From Cellulomonas fengjieae (GTDB taxonomy: Bacteria > Actinomycetota > Actinomycetes > Actinomycetales > Cellulomonadaceae), in the NCBI RefSeq assembly GCF_018388465.1, contig NZ_CP074404.1, positions 3,038,001 to 3,102,000 on the forward strand: a stretch of DNA of 64,000 nt, read 5' to 3'. Positions within the stretch are counted from its first letter, which is position 1, and every line of letters begins with the position of its first letter. Position numbers and translations under genes: made by a program. The notes below the pieces were generated by a model that ran no database searches, was not told the origin of the DNA, and saw only the letters and a program-made list of their open reading frames with translations. Of this stretch, positions 9,085 to 17,360 are shown one piece after another.

Positions 9085-9100
9085 TGTGACGTGGATCGCA
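9085..9100. promoter_or_regulatory. Candidate Crp/GlxR-type site
   Basis: TGTGA-CGTGGA-TCGCA fits the Crp consensus TGTGA-N6-TCACA with one mismatch. It lies between the divergent hppA and sigma-factor genes, 90 bases upstream of hppA. Actinobacterial Crp homologues use this half-site, but a single 16-base match in GC-rich DNA is weak evidence. Confidence 0.35.
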
Positions 9101-9221
9101 CATCACGCCGACGGTGACGGCGCAGCCGCACGGCGGGACGATCGGATCGTCCCCAACCGTTCGGGGGGCGAGGGCGTCTGAACAGGTGAGGGCACTTCCG
9201 CACCGACCGAGAGGGACGCGC

Positions 9222-9755
9222 ATGAGCTGGGAGGCGGATCTCGACACGCTCGTCACGGAGCGCGGCTCGGCTCTGGTCGCGTACGCGTACCTCCTCGCCG
9301 GGAACCTGGCATCGGCCGAGGACCTGGTCCAGGACGCCATCGTCCGCACCTACTCGCGCCGTCGACCCGAGGACATCACCTGGGTCGAGGCGTACGTGCG
9401 GCGCGTCATCCTGCACACCTACCTCGACGGCTACCGAGCCCGTCGCCGGTTCGCGGCGGTCACGCCCCTGCTGGCCACCGCCGACGTCGCCGACGGCGCG
9501 CAGGAGGCCGCCGGTGACCGCACCGACGTCGCGCGAGCGCTGACCTCGCTCTCGCCGCGCGAGCGAGCGTGCGTGGTCCTGCGGTTCTACGACGACCTCA
9601 CCCTCCCGGAGATCGGGCTGCGGCTCGGCGTCTCCGCGGGGGCCGTGAAGCGGTACCTGTCCGACGCCCGGCGCAAGCTCGAGCCGCTGCTCGGCCCACA
9701 GCCCGGGCTCGCCACCGAGGACGTCGCGACGATCACGAAGGGAGGCTCGCGATGA
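9222..9755 (+). CDS. RNA polymerase sigma factor, SigE/ECF family
   Basis: A 177-residue sigma-70 family protein of the actinobacterial SigE type. Region 2 is seen in LVAYAYLLAGNLASAEDLVQDAIVRTYSR, and region 4 in LSPRERACVVLRFYDDLTLPEIGLRLGVSAGAVKRYLSDA, which is a helix-turn-helix recognising the -35 element. The ATG at 9222 is chosen because the sigma2 domain starts right after it; the upstream extension has no coding look. The downstream membrane protein overlaps by 4 bases (ATGA), the usual arrangement for an ECF sigma factor and its membrane anti-sigma or effector. Confidence 0.88.
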   Translation: MSWEADLDTLVTERGSALVAYAYLLAGNLASAEDLVQDAIVRTYSRRRPEDITWVEAYVRRVILHTYLDGYRARRRFAAVTPLLATADVADGAQEAAGDRTDVARALTSLSPRERACVVLRFYDDLTLPEIGLRLGVSAGAVKRYLSDARRKLEPLLGPQPGLATEDVATITKGGSR

Positions 9756-11197
9756 ATCGCGACCTCGAGTCGGCACTGGGCGAGCTCGCCTCCCACGCCG
9801 AGCAGAGCCACCGCACCGGTCGGGCACCCCTGCCCGTCGACCGCATGACGGCCGGCGCCCGCCGCCATCGCCGCACCCGTGCCGCCCTGATGCTCGGCGG
9901 CGCGGCCGCGGGTGTCGTGGTCATCGCCGGCGCGGCGTTCGCGGTGCTGCCGGACCGCTCACCCGCTCCGCCGGCGCAGACCCCGACCCCGACCGTGACG
10001 TCACCGGCACCGACTCCGACGCCCACCCCGACACCGACACCGACGCCCACACCGACCCCCACACCGACATCGGCCGCGGTCGTCCTGCCCCCCGGGGACG
10101 CCGCCCTGCCGTTCGGCACCTGCGGATCGCTCGCGGACGCGCGCCCGGCGTACCCGGTCGACGACCGGGTGCGCGCACGGCTGATGCCCGACGCGACAGC
10201 GCTGGTCGCGGGTGGCACGGTGGCGGCCGGCGGCGTGCTCGACGGCCCGCCCGACGGTGTGGCCCTCGCCCACGCGGTGCCCGACGACGGTCCGCGTGTC
10301 GCCGTGGTCAAGGACGGCGTGGTCGTCGGTACGACGGGCTTCCCCGCCACCGGCGACGTGATGGCTGCGCGCAGCGGCAACGACGGCGAGATCACGTCGT
10401 TCCGCGGTCTCCTCCAGCTCACCGTCTGCGACCCCGGCGACGGCGGACCGGTGACCTCCGGACGGCCGCTGCCTGCCGGCACCTACGAGCTCCGTCCCTG
10501 GGCGAGCGTCGTGGTGTACGACGGCCGTCAGGAGGCACCGGCCGAGCTCTACCAGGCACCGCTCACGTTCGAGCAGGCCGCCGCGCTCGGCGGCACCCGG
10601 GCGACCGCCGTCGGGGAGCCCACGACCGTCACCGTGACCGGCGAGGCCGAGAGTCAGCCGCCGCTGCCCGGGTCGGGCGTGCCGCTCGACCGCACGACGT
10701 TCGCCGCGACACCGGCCTGTGGAGGGCCGGCACCGGCCGCGCCCGTGCGCTCGGCCATGATCGACCTCCAGGTGGCACCGACGGCGACGACGTTCGCGGC
10801 GGGGTCCCCCCTGCGCGCGACGGCGAGCGTCCGCTACACCGGGCCGGGCCGGTTCCGGGCCTACGGCTACTACGCGGTCGAGTACTGGGTGGTGCGTGAC
10901 GGCGTGGTCGTCGGGACGACCGTCCAGCCCAACGACGCGTTCTCCTCGATCGACCTGGGCGCCGGTGCCCCCCTCCGGTTCGCCGAGGCCGAACGGGTGC
11001 TGACGTCGTGCCGGGACGACGGCGGCTTCCCTCTGAGCAGCGACGACCCGCTGCCGGCGGGCCAGTACACCGTGTACCCGGGCTGGATCTTCAGCTCCCC
11101 GACGGTCCGGATGCCATCCGAGGTCGTCGCGCTGCAGGACCCGAGCGAGGGTTACTCCCTCACGCTCGGCACGCCGTTCGTCGTGACGCTCACCTGA
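9752..11197 (+). CDS. Membrane-anchored protein co-encoded with the sigma factor (possible anti-sigma or effector)
   Basis: A 481-residue protein with a short cytoplasmic head, a single membrane helix at about residues 46-66 (LMLGGAAAGVVVIAGAAFAV), a Pro/Thr repeat linker at about 75-107, and a large exported part. The exported part has two related beta-rich modules, each with a Cys-containing segment (LPFGTCGSLAD, ATPACGGPAPA) and phrases such as VVKDGVVVGTTGF and VVRDGVVVGTTVQ. No zinc-binding anti-sigma motif (HxxxCxxC) is visible in the short head. The gene overlaps the sigma factor by 4 bases. An anti-sigma or sensor role is inferred only from position. Confidence 0.8.
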   Translation: MNRDLESALGELASHAEQSHRTGRAPLPVDRMTAGARRHRRTRAALMLGGAAAGVVVIAGAAFAVLPDRSPAPPAQTPTPTVTSPAPTPTPTPTPTPTPTPTPTPTSAAVVLPPGDAALPFGTCGSLADARPAYPVDDRVRARLMPDATALVAGGTVAAGGVLDGPPDGVALAHAVPDDGPRVAVVKDGVVVGTTGFPATGDVMAARSGNDGEITSFRGLLQLTVCDPGDGGPVTSGRPLPAGTYELRPWASVVVYDGRQEAPAELYQAPLTFEQAAALGGTRATAVGEPTTVTVTGEAESQPPLPGSGVPLDRTTFAATPACGGPAPAAPVRSAMIDLQVAPTATTFAAGSPLRATASVRYTGPGRFRAYGYYAVEYWVVRDGVVVGTTVQPNDAFSSIDLGAGAPLRFAEAERVLTSCRDDGGFPLSSDDPLPAGQYTVYPGWIFSSPTVRMPSEVVALQDPSEGYSLTLGTPFVVTLT

Positions 11198-11213
11198 CCA
11201 CCGACCCCTGCGC

Positions 11214-11549
11214 TCAGTCGCCGAGCGCGGCCTCGACCGTCTCGTGCACGGTGAACACCTGCAGCAGCGCGGTGATCCGGAACACCTTCAGCAGCCGCTC
11301 GGAGTCGATCACCAGCTGCAGCCGGCCACCGGCGAGCCGGACCTTCTTCAGGGTCCCGACGAGCAGCCCGAGACCGGTCGAGTCCATGAACCGCACCTCG
11401 CGCAGGTCGATCACGAGGTCCGTGCGGTCGCGGTCGAGCAGCTCCGTCAGCCGGTCCCGCAGGACGTCGGCCGTGGACACGTCGATCTCCCCGGCAACCT
11501 CGACGACCGTCTGCGCACCGACGTCCCGGGTGGTCACGCGCACATCCAT
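11214..11549 (-). CDS. STAS domain anti-sigma factor antagonist
   Basis: A 111-residue protein made of a single STAS domain: VEVAGEIDVSTADVLRDRL, then TDLVIDLREVRFMDSTGLGLL with the Ser that is phosphorylated by a partner anti-sigma kinase, and a C-terminal VFTVHETVEAAL helix. Such proteins release a sigma factor by binding its anti-sigma kinase when unphosphorylated. ATG at 11549 is chosen because it starts the STAS fold (MDVRVTTRD); the frame extends upstream without similarity. It converges on the sigma-operon, but no kinase gene is next to it. Target sigma factor unknown. Confidence 0.85.
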   Translation of the reverse strand: MDVRVTTRDVGAQTVVEVAGEIDVSTADVLRDRLTELLDRDRTDLVIDLREVRFMDSTGLGLLVGTLKKVRLAGGRLQLVIDSERLLKVFRITALLQVFTVHETVEAALGD

Positions 11550-11669
11550 CAGTCCGCTCCCGTCTCTGCGTGCGCATGCGGCCTGGGTACCACACGGTGC
11601 GCCTTCGACACACACTGCGCATTCAAACAGAGTGCAGTCCGTGGGCGAGCACCGGTTCACCCCACCGCG

Positions 11670-12527
11670 TCAGCCGCGCACGAACCGGACCGGGTCGCCG
11701 GGCCGCAGCTGCCCGAGCAGCCCGAGGGCGTGGCCCCGGACCACGGCGGCCACCGGGTAGCCGCCCGTCACCGGGTGGTCGACGCAGAACACGACGGGCT
11801 GTCCGTCCGGCGGCACCTGCACCGCGCCGACGACGAGGCCCACCGACGCGAGCTCGCGGCGGTCGAACCACGCCGCGCGGCGCAGCGGCGGCCCGGTCAG
11901 CCGGACCGCGACCCGGTTCGTCGCCGGCGTCACGTGGTACTCCTGCCCGCACAGCAGGCCCAGCGGGTCGTCGAACCACTCGGCGTGCGGACCAGGGACG
12001 ACCGGCAGCACCGGGGGGACCGGTCGCACCGGCGCCACGTCGACGAGAGGCCAGTCCCGCGGGGCGGGCCCGACCGGGAGGACGTCGCCCGCCGTCAGCG
12101 GCGCCGGTCCCAGGCCGGCCAGCTGGTCCGTGCTCCGGGAGCCCAGGACCGGCGGCACGTCGATCCCGCCGCGCACGGCCACGTAGGTCCGGAGCCCCGC
12201 CGTCGCGGACCCGAGCCGCAGCTCCGCGCCGGCGGGCACCTCCAGCACCGCCGCGTGCCCCACGGGCCGACCGTCCACCCACGCGGACCCGGGCGCCCCC
12301 GTGAGCGCGACGGTCAGGTCGCCCGCCGCCCGCACGACGAGCCCGCCGAGCAGGACCTCGAGCCCGGCGGCGCCCTCGTCGTTGGCGACGAGCCGGTTGG
12401 CCAGCCGCAGCGCGCCGGGGTCGGCCGCGCCGGAACGCCCGACGCCGACGTGCGCCCAGCCGGGGCGGCCCAGGTCCTCGACGAGCGTGAGCAGGCCCGG
12501 GTCGACGACCTCCAGCGCCGCGGTCAT
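11670..12527 (-). CDS. pxpC: 5-oxoprolinase subunit C (biotin-dependent carboxyltransferase family)
   Basis: A 285-residue PxpC/KipA-like subunit. It begins with LEVVDPGLLTLVEDLGRPGW and GVGRSGAADPGALRLANRLV, the family signature, and has RTYVAVRGGIDVPPVLGSRSTD in the middle and FCVDHPVTGGYPVAAVV near the end. With PxpA and PxpB it forms the ATP-dependent enzyme that opens 5-oxoproline, a damage product of glutamine and glutamate, to glutamate. The ATG overlaps the pxpB stop by 4 bases (ATGA). It is the last gene of the minus-strand pxpA-pxpB-pxpC operon. Confidence 0.93.
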   Translation of the reverse strand: MTAALEVVDPGLLTLVEDLGRPGWAHVGVGRSGAADPGALRLANRLVANDEGAAGLEVLLGGLVVRAAGDLTVALTGAPGSAWVDGRPVGHAAVLEVPAGAELRLGSATAGLRTYVAVRGGIDVPPVLGSRSTDQLAGLGPAPLTAGDVLPVGPAPRDWPLVDVAPVRPVPPVLPVVPGPHAEWFDDPLGLLCGQEYHVTPATNRVAVRLTGPPLRRAAWFDRRELASVGLVVGAVQVPPDGQPVVFCVDHPVTGGYPVAAVVRGHALGLLGQLRPGDPVRFVRG

Positions 12528-13165
12528 GCGGCCGTGAACCGCACGCGGGTGCCGGGCTGCAGGAGTGCGGGCGGCTGCCGCTCGACGTCGAACAGGTCGA
12601 GGTCGCAGCGGCCCAGCAGGCGCCACCCGCCGGGCGTAGGTGCGGGATAGACCGCGGTGAACTCGTCGGCGACCGCCACCGCCCCGGCCGTCACGCGCTC
12701 CCGGGGGCTGTCCAGGCGCGGCACGTGCAGCACCGGGTCCAGGCCGGTCAGGTAGGCGAAGCCCGGCATGAACCCGCCGAACGCCACGGTGTACCGACCT
12801 GCGGTGTGCCGGGTGACCACCTCGTCGGCCGTCAGACCGGTGAGGCGCGCGACGTCGGCCAGGTCGGGGCCGTCGTACTCGACGGTCAGGACGACCTCGG
12901 CCACCGCCCGGTCGGCCGCCGGAGCGGAGCGCGCGGACCACCACCGCAGCACCGGCAGCTCCCGCGGGTCGGCACCGGCGCGCACCCGGAGCAGGAGCGT
13001 GCGCGCGGCGGGCACCTGGTCGACGATGGCCGCAGCCTGCGGGTCGGTCGCCCGTGCGGCGCGGACCGCGTCGTCGAGGGCGCGGACCTCGGTCAGCCCG
13101 GAGAGCTCCACGAGGACGGCGTCGTCGCCGAAGGGCACCACCCGGACGTCACCGCCATCCACCAT
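12524..13165 (-). CDS. pxpB: 5-oxoprolinase subunit B (allophanate hydrolase subunit 1 family)
   Basis: A 213-residue PxpB/KipI-like protein. Landmarks are the N-terminal VVPFGDDAVLVELSG and the C-terminal core with YTVAFGGFMPGFAYLTGLD, VPRLDSPRERVTAGAVAVAD and TPGGWRLLGRCDLDLFD. It works with PxpC as the ATP-using half of 5-oxoprolinase. It lies 33 bases downstream of pxpA and overlaps pxpC by 4 bases, so all three subunits are co-expressed. Confidence 0.93.
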   Translation of the reverse strand: MVDGGDVRVVPFGDDAVLVELSGLTEVRALDDAVRAARATDPQAAAIVDQVPAARTLLLRVRAGADPRELPVLRWWSARSAPAADRAVAEVVLTVEYDGPDLADVARLTGLTADEVVTRHTAGRYTVAFGGFMPGFAYLTGLDPVLHVPRLDSPRERVTAGAVAVADEFTAVYPAPTPGGWRLLGRCDLDLFDVERQPPALLQPGTRVRFTAA

Positions 13166-13198
13166 GGGGCGATCCTGCCCGACGACCCGCAGCCGCCG

Positions 13199-13957
13199 TC
13201 AGACGAACGACCGGACGCTCACGCCCGACGCGAGGAGGGCCGCGCGGACCGCGGCCGCCAGCTGCACGGCCCCCACGGTGTCGGAGTGCACGCACACCGA
13301 CTCCGCCTCGACCGCGACGTCCGTGCCGTCGACGGACCGGATCACTCCCTCGCCGGCCAACCTCACCACGCGCGCGGCCACCTCACCGGCGTCCGCGACC
13401 AGCGCCCCGGGCTCCGCGCGGGGCACGAGCGTCCCGTCGGCGCGGTAGCCGCGGTCGGCGAACGCCTCGGTGACCGCGCGCAGCCCGGCGGCGGTGGCCG
13501 CCGCGAGCACCGCGGACCGGGGCAGCCCCAGGACCGGCAGCTCCCCGACGGCCCTCACGACGGCCCCGGCGTGCCCCTCGTGGTGCACGACCGCGTTGTA
13601 GAGCGCCCCGTGCGGCTTCACGTAGGCGACCCGCGTGCCCTCGGCCGACGCGATCGCCTGCAGCGTCTCGACCTGCTTCCTCACCTGGGCGCGCAGCACG
13701 TCCGGCGGCACGTCGACGAACCGACGGCCGAAGCCCGCCCGGTCGAGGTAGGACACGTGCGCACCGACCGCGACCCCCCGCGCGGCCGCCACCCGGCACA
13801 CCGCCGCCATCGTGCGCGCGTCGCCGGCGTGGAAGCCGCACGCGACGTTCGCGCTGGTCATGAGAGCGAGCAGCTGCGTGTCCACGCCGTCCACGCCGGG
13901 CTCCCAGGCGTCGAGCTCCTCGCCCAGGTCGCAGTTGAGGTCGATCCGGTCCGTCAT
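13199..13957 (-). CDS. pxpA: 5-oxoprolinase subunit A (LamB/YcsF family)
   Basis: A 252-residue TIM-barrel-like protein with the strongly conserved start IDLNCDLGEELDAW, then ANVACGFHAGDARTM, VGAHVSYLDRAGFGRR and VKPHGALYNAVV. These are hallmark LamB/YcsF motifs with the metal- and substrate-binding Asp, His and Lys residues. It provides the hydrolytic site of the PxpABC complex. First gene of the operon; its start lies 53 bases from the start of the divergent helicase gene, so the promoters of both must sit in that short gap. Confidence 0.94.
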   Translation of the reverse strand: MTDRIDLNCDLGEELDAWEPGVDGVDTQLLALMTSANVACGFHAGDARTMAAVCRVAAARGVAVGAHVSYLDRAGFGRRFVDVPPDVLRAQVRKQVETLQAIASAEGTRVAYVKPHGALYNAVVHHEGHAGAVVRAVGELPVLGLPRSAVLAAATAAGLRAVTEAFADRGYRADGTLVPRAEPGALVADAGEVAARVVRLAGEGVIRSVDGTDVAVEAESVCVHSDTVGAVQLAAAVRAALLASGVSVRSFV

Positions 13958-14010
13958 GCCTCGATCCTGCCCGACCCGTGCCTGCTCGTCCCCGGTGGGA
14001 GGATGGGCGG

Positions 14011-16584
14011 GTGGTGGAACCCGGCGTGCTGCTCGACGTGCTGCTCGCCGGCGGACGCCGCTCGGACCGCATGACCCACGTCCGGCACCTCCCGTCGCGG
14101 CCGGGCGCGCAGGCGGACTGGCCCGCGTGGGCCGACCCCGACCTGGTGCAGGGATACCGCTCGCTCGGCGTGGACCGACCCTGGACGCACCAGGCCGACG
14201 CCGCCGACGCCGCCTGGTCCGGCCGGCACACGGTGCTGGCCACCTCGACCGGCTCGGGCAAGTCGCTGGCGTTCTGGCTGCCCGCGCTGTCCGCGGCCCG
14301 CGCCGCCGCCGCGGGTGGGCTGCTCGACCCCGGCCGCATCGAGAGCGTGGCCCGTCGCGCCACCACCCTGTACCTGTGCCCGACCAAGGCCCTGGCCGCC
14401 GACCAGCTGTCGGCGCTCGAACGCCTGCTCGTGGCGGCCCGCACCCGGGACGTCCGCGTGGCGACCTGCGACGGCGACACCTCCCTCGACGAACGGCGGT
14501 GGGTGCAGGAGCACGCGGACGTCGTCCTGACCAACCCCGACTTCCTGCACTTCGCCCTGCTGCCCCAGCATCGCCGCTGGGCACGGCTGCTGGCCTCCCT
14601 GCGCTACGTGGTGGTCGACGAGTGCCACGCGTTCCGGGGTGTGTTCGGCGCGCACGTGGGCCTGGTGCTGCGGCGCCTGCGCCGGCTCGCCGCCTCCTAC
14701 GGCGCGACCCCGACGTTCCTGCTCGCGTCGGCCACCACCTCCGACCCGGCCGAGAGCGCCGCGAGGCTCATCGGCGTCGACGCGTCCGAGGTCACCGCCG
14801 TGACGGACGACGCCTCCCCGGCCGGCCGCAAGACGTTCGTCCTGTGGCAGCCGCCCGAGCTGCCCGGCACCGAGGCGCCGTGGTCGGCGCTGCTGCCCGA
14901 GGACGACCCGTGGGCGACGCCGCTCGCACTGCCGCGCCACGTCACCCGCGGTCCCGACGACCTCGCCCCGCCGGGCCCGGACGACGTCTGGGACGCGCCG
15001 GCGGTCCACTCCGCCGCCCTGAGCGCCCCGCCGGAGGGCTCGGGGCCGCTGGGCACCGGTGAACGCCTGGTCGCCGTGCCGTCCGACCGTCCCCGCCGGA
15101 CCGCGACCGCCGAGATCGCCGACCTCTTGGCCGACCTGACGGCGGCGGGCGCCAGGTCGCTGGCGTTCACCCGGTCGCGCCGGGGCGCCGAGTCCGTCGC
15201 CGCCGCCACCCGGGCGCACCTGACGCACATCGACCCCGCCTTCGCGGCGTCGGTGTCGGCGTACCGGGGCGGCTACCTGCCCGAGGAACGGCGCGCGCTG
15301 GAGTCGGCGATCCGGTCCGGTGCGCTGCGCGCGCTCGCCACGACGAACGCGCTCGAGCTGGGCGTCGACATCTCCGGCCTGGACGCCGTCTTCATCGCCG
15401 GGTGGCCCGGGACGCGTGTGTCGCTCTGGCAGCAGGCCGGCCGCGCCGGACGGGCGGGCACCGACGGCCTGGTGGTGCTGGTCGCGCGCGAGGACCCGCT
15501 GGACACGTTCCTCGTGCACCACGCCGAGGCGATCTTCGACACCCCCGTCGAGGCGACCGTCTTCGACACCACGAACCCCTATGTCCTGGCGCCGCACCTG
15601 TGCGCCGCCGCCGCCGAGCTCCCCCTGCGGGCCGACGAGCTGGACCTGTTCGGGCCGCGGACCGCGGGGCTGCTCGGTGAGCTGGTCGAGCGCGGCACCC
15701 TGCGGCGCCGCCCGTCGGGCTGGTACTGGACGCACAACGAGTCGGCCAGCAGGCTGACCGACCTGCGCGGCTCGGGCGGGGACCCCGTGCGCGTGGTCGA
15801 GTCCGCGACCGGGCGCCTGCTCGGCACCGTCGACGCCGCGTCCGCCGACTCCACGGTGCACGACGGCGCCGTCTACGTGCACCAGGGCGCGACCTTCGTC
15901 GTCGACGAGCTGCGCCTGGAGGACGGCGTCGCCCTGGTCACCCGTCGCGACGTCGACTACGGCACCTGGGCCCGCTGGGTGACGACCACCGAGATCCGGT
16001 CGGTCGACGCCGAGGTGCCGTGGGGCCCGGTCACGTGGGGGTTCGGACAGGTCGACGTGACCACGCAGGTGCTCGGCTACCAGCGCAAACGCATCCCCGA
16101 CCTGCAGCTCCTCGGCACCGAGGAGCTCGACCTGCCGGCCCGGATGCTGCGCACCACGGCCGTCTGGTGGACCGCCCCGGCCGAGGTCCTCCTGGCGGCG
16201 GGTGTCACCGTCGAGGCGACGCCCGGCGCCCTGCACGCCGCCGAGCACGCGTCGATCGGGCTGCTGCCCCTGCTGGCGACCTGCGACCGCTGGGACCTGG
16301 GCGGGTTGTCGACCGCGCTGCACGTCGACACCGAGCAGGCCACCGTGTTCGTGCACGACGCCTACCCCGGCGGCGCCGGGTTCGCCGAGCGCGGGTTCGC
16401 GCTCGGTGCGACCTGGCTGCGGGCCACCCGCGACGCCATCGCCGCGTGCCGGTGCCTGACCGGGTGCCCCGCCTGCGTGCAGTCGCCCAAGTGCGGCAAC
16501 GCCAACAATCCCCTGGACAAGGCGGCCGCTGTCCGGCTCCTCGACGTGGTGCTCTCGCACGCCCCGGCGCCGACCACCGCGTAG
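14011..16584 (+). CDS. DEAD/DEAH-box helicase with DUF1998 zinc-binding domain (MrfA-like)
   Basis: An 857-residue superfamily 2 helicase, like Rv3649 and the Bacillus DNA-repair helicase MrfA. Motif I is ATSTGSGKSLAFW (near residue 75), motif II is VVVDECHAF, motif III is LASATT, and the second RecA lobe has LELGVDISGLDAVFIAG and QQAGRAGRAG. The C-terminal DUF1998 region carries four cysteines in CRCLTGCPACVQSPKC. The MrfA subfamily helps repair mitomycin-type DNA damage. GTG at 14011 follows GGGAGGA at proper spacing; an in-frame GTG at 13978 is less likely. The stop codon lies within a 30-bp tandem repeat. Confidence 0.9.
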   Translation: MVEPGVLLDVLLAGGRRSDRMTHVRHLPSRPGAQADWPAWADPDLVQGYRSLGVDRPWTHQADAADAAWSGRHTVLATSTGSGKSLAFWLPALSAARAAAAGGLLDPGRIESVARRATTLYLCPTKALAADQLSALERLLVAARTRDVRVATCDGDTSLDERRWVQEHADVVLTNPDFLHFALLPQHRRWARLLASLRYVVVDECHAFRGVFGAHVGLVLRRLRRLAASYGATPTFLLASATTSDPAESAARLIGVDASEVTAVTDDASPAGRKTFVLWQPPELPGTEAPWSALLPEDDPWATPLALPRHVTRGPDDLAPPGPDDVWDAPAVHSAALSAPPEGSGPLGTGERLVAVPSDRPRRTATAEIADLLADLTAAGARSLAFTRSRRGAESVAAATRAHLTHIDPAFAASVSAYRGGYLPEERRALESAIRSGALRALATTNALELGVDISGLDAVFIAGWPGTRVSLWQQAGRAGRAGTDGLVVLVAREDPLDTFLVHHAEAIFDTPVEATVFDTTNPYVLAPHLCAAAAELPLRADELDLFGPRTAGLLGELVERGTLRRRPSGWYWTHNESASRLTDLRGSGGDPVRVVESATGRLLGTVDAASADSTVHDGAVYVHQGATFVVDELRLEDGVALVTRRDVDYGTWARWVTTTEIRSVDAEVPWGPVTWGFGQVDVTTQVLGYQRKRIPDLQLLGTEELDLPARMLRTTAVWWTAPAEVLLAAGVTVEATPGALHAAEHASIGLLPLLATCDRWDLGGLSTALHVDTEQATVFVHDAYPGGAGFAERGFALGATWLRATRDAIAACRCLTGCPACVQSPKCGNANNPLDKAAAVRLLDVVLSHAPAPTTA

Positions 16585-16647
16585 CCCACCCAGCGCACAC
16601 CCACCACCGCGCAGCCCACCCAGCGCACACCCACCACCGCGCAGCCC
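16573..16647. repeat. 30-bp tandem repeat, 2.5 copies, containing the helicase stop codon
   Basis: The unit starts at 16573, 16603 and 16633 with ACCACCGCG(C/T)AGCCC and has an exact 30-base period. Copy 1 differs from copy 2 by one base, T for C at 16582, which creates the TAG stop of the helicase. Copy 3 is partial. The repeat runs up to the end of the convergent TadE/G-like gene. Confidence 0.9.
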
Positions 16648-16657
16648 GACCGGCAGC

Positions 16658-17005
16658 TCACCGGCGCTGGGAGGCCGGCCCCGCCCGTGCCCACGCGGTG
16701 GCCGCGCCCGCCGCACCCGCCACGCTCACCCGCACGGTCAGCACCCCCTCGCCCTCGTCGACACACGACGTGAGCCGGCCCCCGTTGCGGCCGACCACCT
16801 CCCTGACCGTCGCGCAGGGATCTCCCGCACGACCGGTGAGCGCCTGTTCCGCCCCCGCGAGCGCACCGAGGTCCGCCGAGGTCTGCGCCCGCCCGCGCGC
16901 CAGCTGTGCCGACGCCAGCAGCCCGAGCAGCCCCGCCACGACCAGAGCCACGGCGACGAGTGCCAGCACCAGCACGGTCCCCGACCCGCGGTCATCCGCT
17001 CTCAC
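16658..17005 (-). CDS. TadE/TadG-like secreted pilus-associated protein (Rv3654c-like)
   Basis: A 115-residue protein with an N-terminal membrane helix (GTVLVLALVAVALVVAGLLGLLA) and a small extracellular part with two cysteines (DPCATVREV, LTSCVDEG) that may form a disulfide. The RGSGT start of the helix is like Tad pseudopilins, though it lacks the Glu at +5. It is the counterpart of Rv3654c in the mycobacterial tad-like cluster. GTG start at 17005. It lies 10 bases downstream of the TadE-like gene and is the last gene of the minus-strand unit. Confidence 0.78.
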   Translation of the reverse strand: MRADDRGSGTVLVLALVAVALVVAGLLGLLASAQLARGRAQTSADLGALAGAEQALTGRAGDPCATVREVVGRNGGRLTSCVDEGEGVLTVRVSVAGAAGAATAWARAGPASQRR

Positions 17006-17015
17006 GGCTCCACCC

Positions 17016-17360
17016 TCACGGCTCCACCCTCGCGACCGCCGTGGCCGCGGCGCGCAGCGGTCCCCAGGTGACCGAACCCACCCGCGCGGAGACCTCGACG
17101 GTCACCCAGGCGTCCGCGCGCGTCACCGCCACGGACGCGGCGTCACCGGCCAGCCGCCGTGCCGTGGCCAGGACGGCCGGGTCCGGCTCCCCGAGAGCGG
17201 CCGCACGGGCAGCCGCGCGGGCGGCGTCCGTGCAGCGCGTCTGAGTGACCGCCGTCGACGCGATCGTGAGCAGGGCGGTCAGCAGGACGACGACCACGGG
17301 CAGGCCGACCGCAAGCTCGGCGGTGACGCTCCCGCGGTCGCGCCGGCCCGCGGCGGTCAC
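17016..17360 (-). CDS. TadE family type IV pilus minor pilin
   Basis: A 114-residue protein with the TadE pattern: RGSVTAELAVGLPVVVVLLTALLTIAS, where G is followed at +5 by Glu, the prepilin-peptidase recognition residue. The rest (CTDAARAAARAAALGE, ARRLAGDAASVAVTRADAW) is the usual short extracellular domain. It likely helps assemble or anchor the Flp/Tad-type pilus or secretion complex. GTG start overlaps the stop of the DUF4244 pilin gene (GTGA). Confidence 0.85.
   Translation of the reverse strand: MTAAGRRDRGSVTAELAVGLPVVVVLLTALLTIASTAVTQTRCTDAARAAARAAALGEPDPAVLATARRLAGDAASVAVTRADAWVTVEVSARVGSVTWGPLRAAATAVARVEP

Noticed and set aside
6701..9349. Longer N-terminus for the pyrophosphatase
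   Set aside because: The extra 118 codons have no similarity or hydrophobic pattern, and a strong ribosome-binding site precedes the ATG at 8995.
10020..10072. CCGACA/CCCACA tandem repeat as CRISPR or satellite
   Set aside because: It encodes the Pro/Thr linker of the sigma-partner protein; no spacers and the frame is kept.
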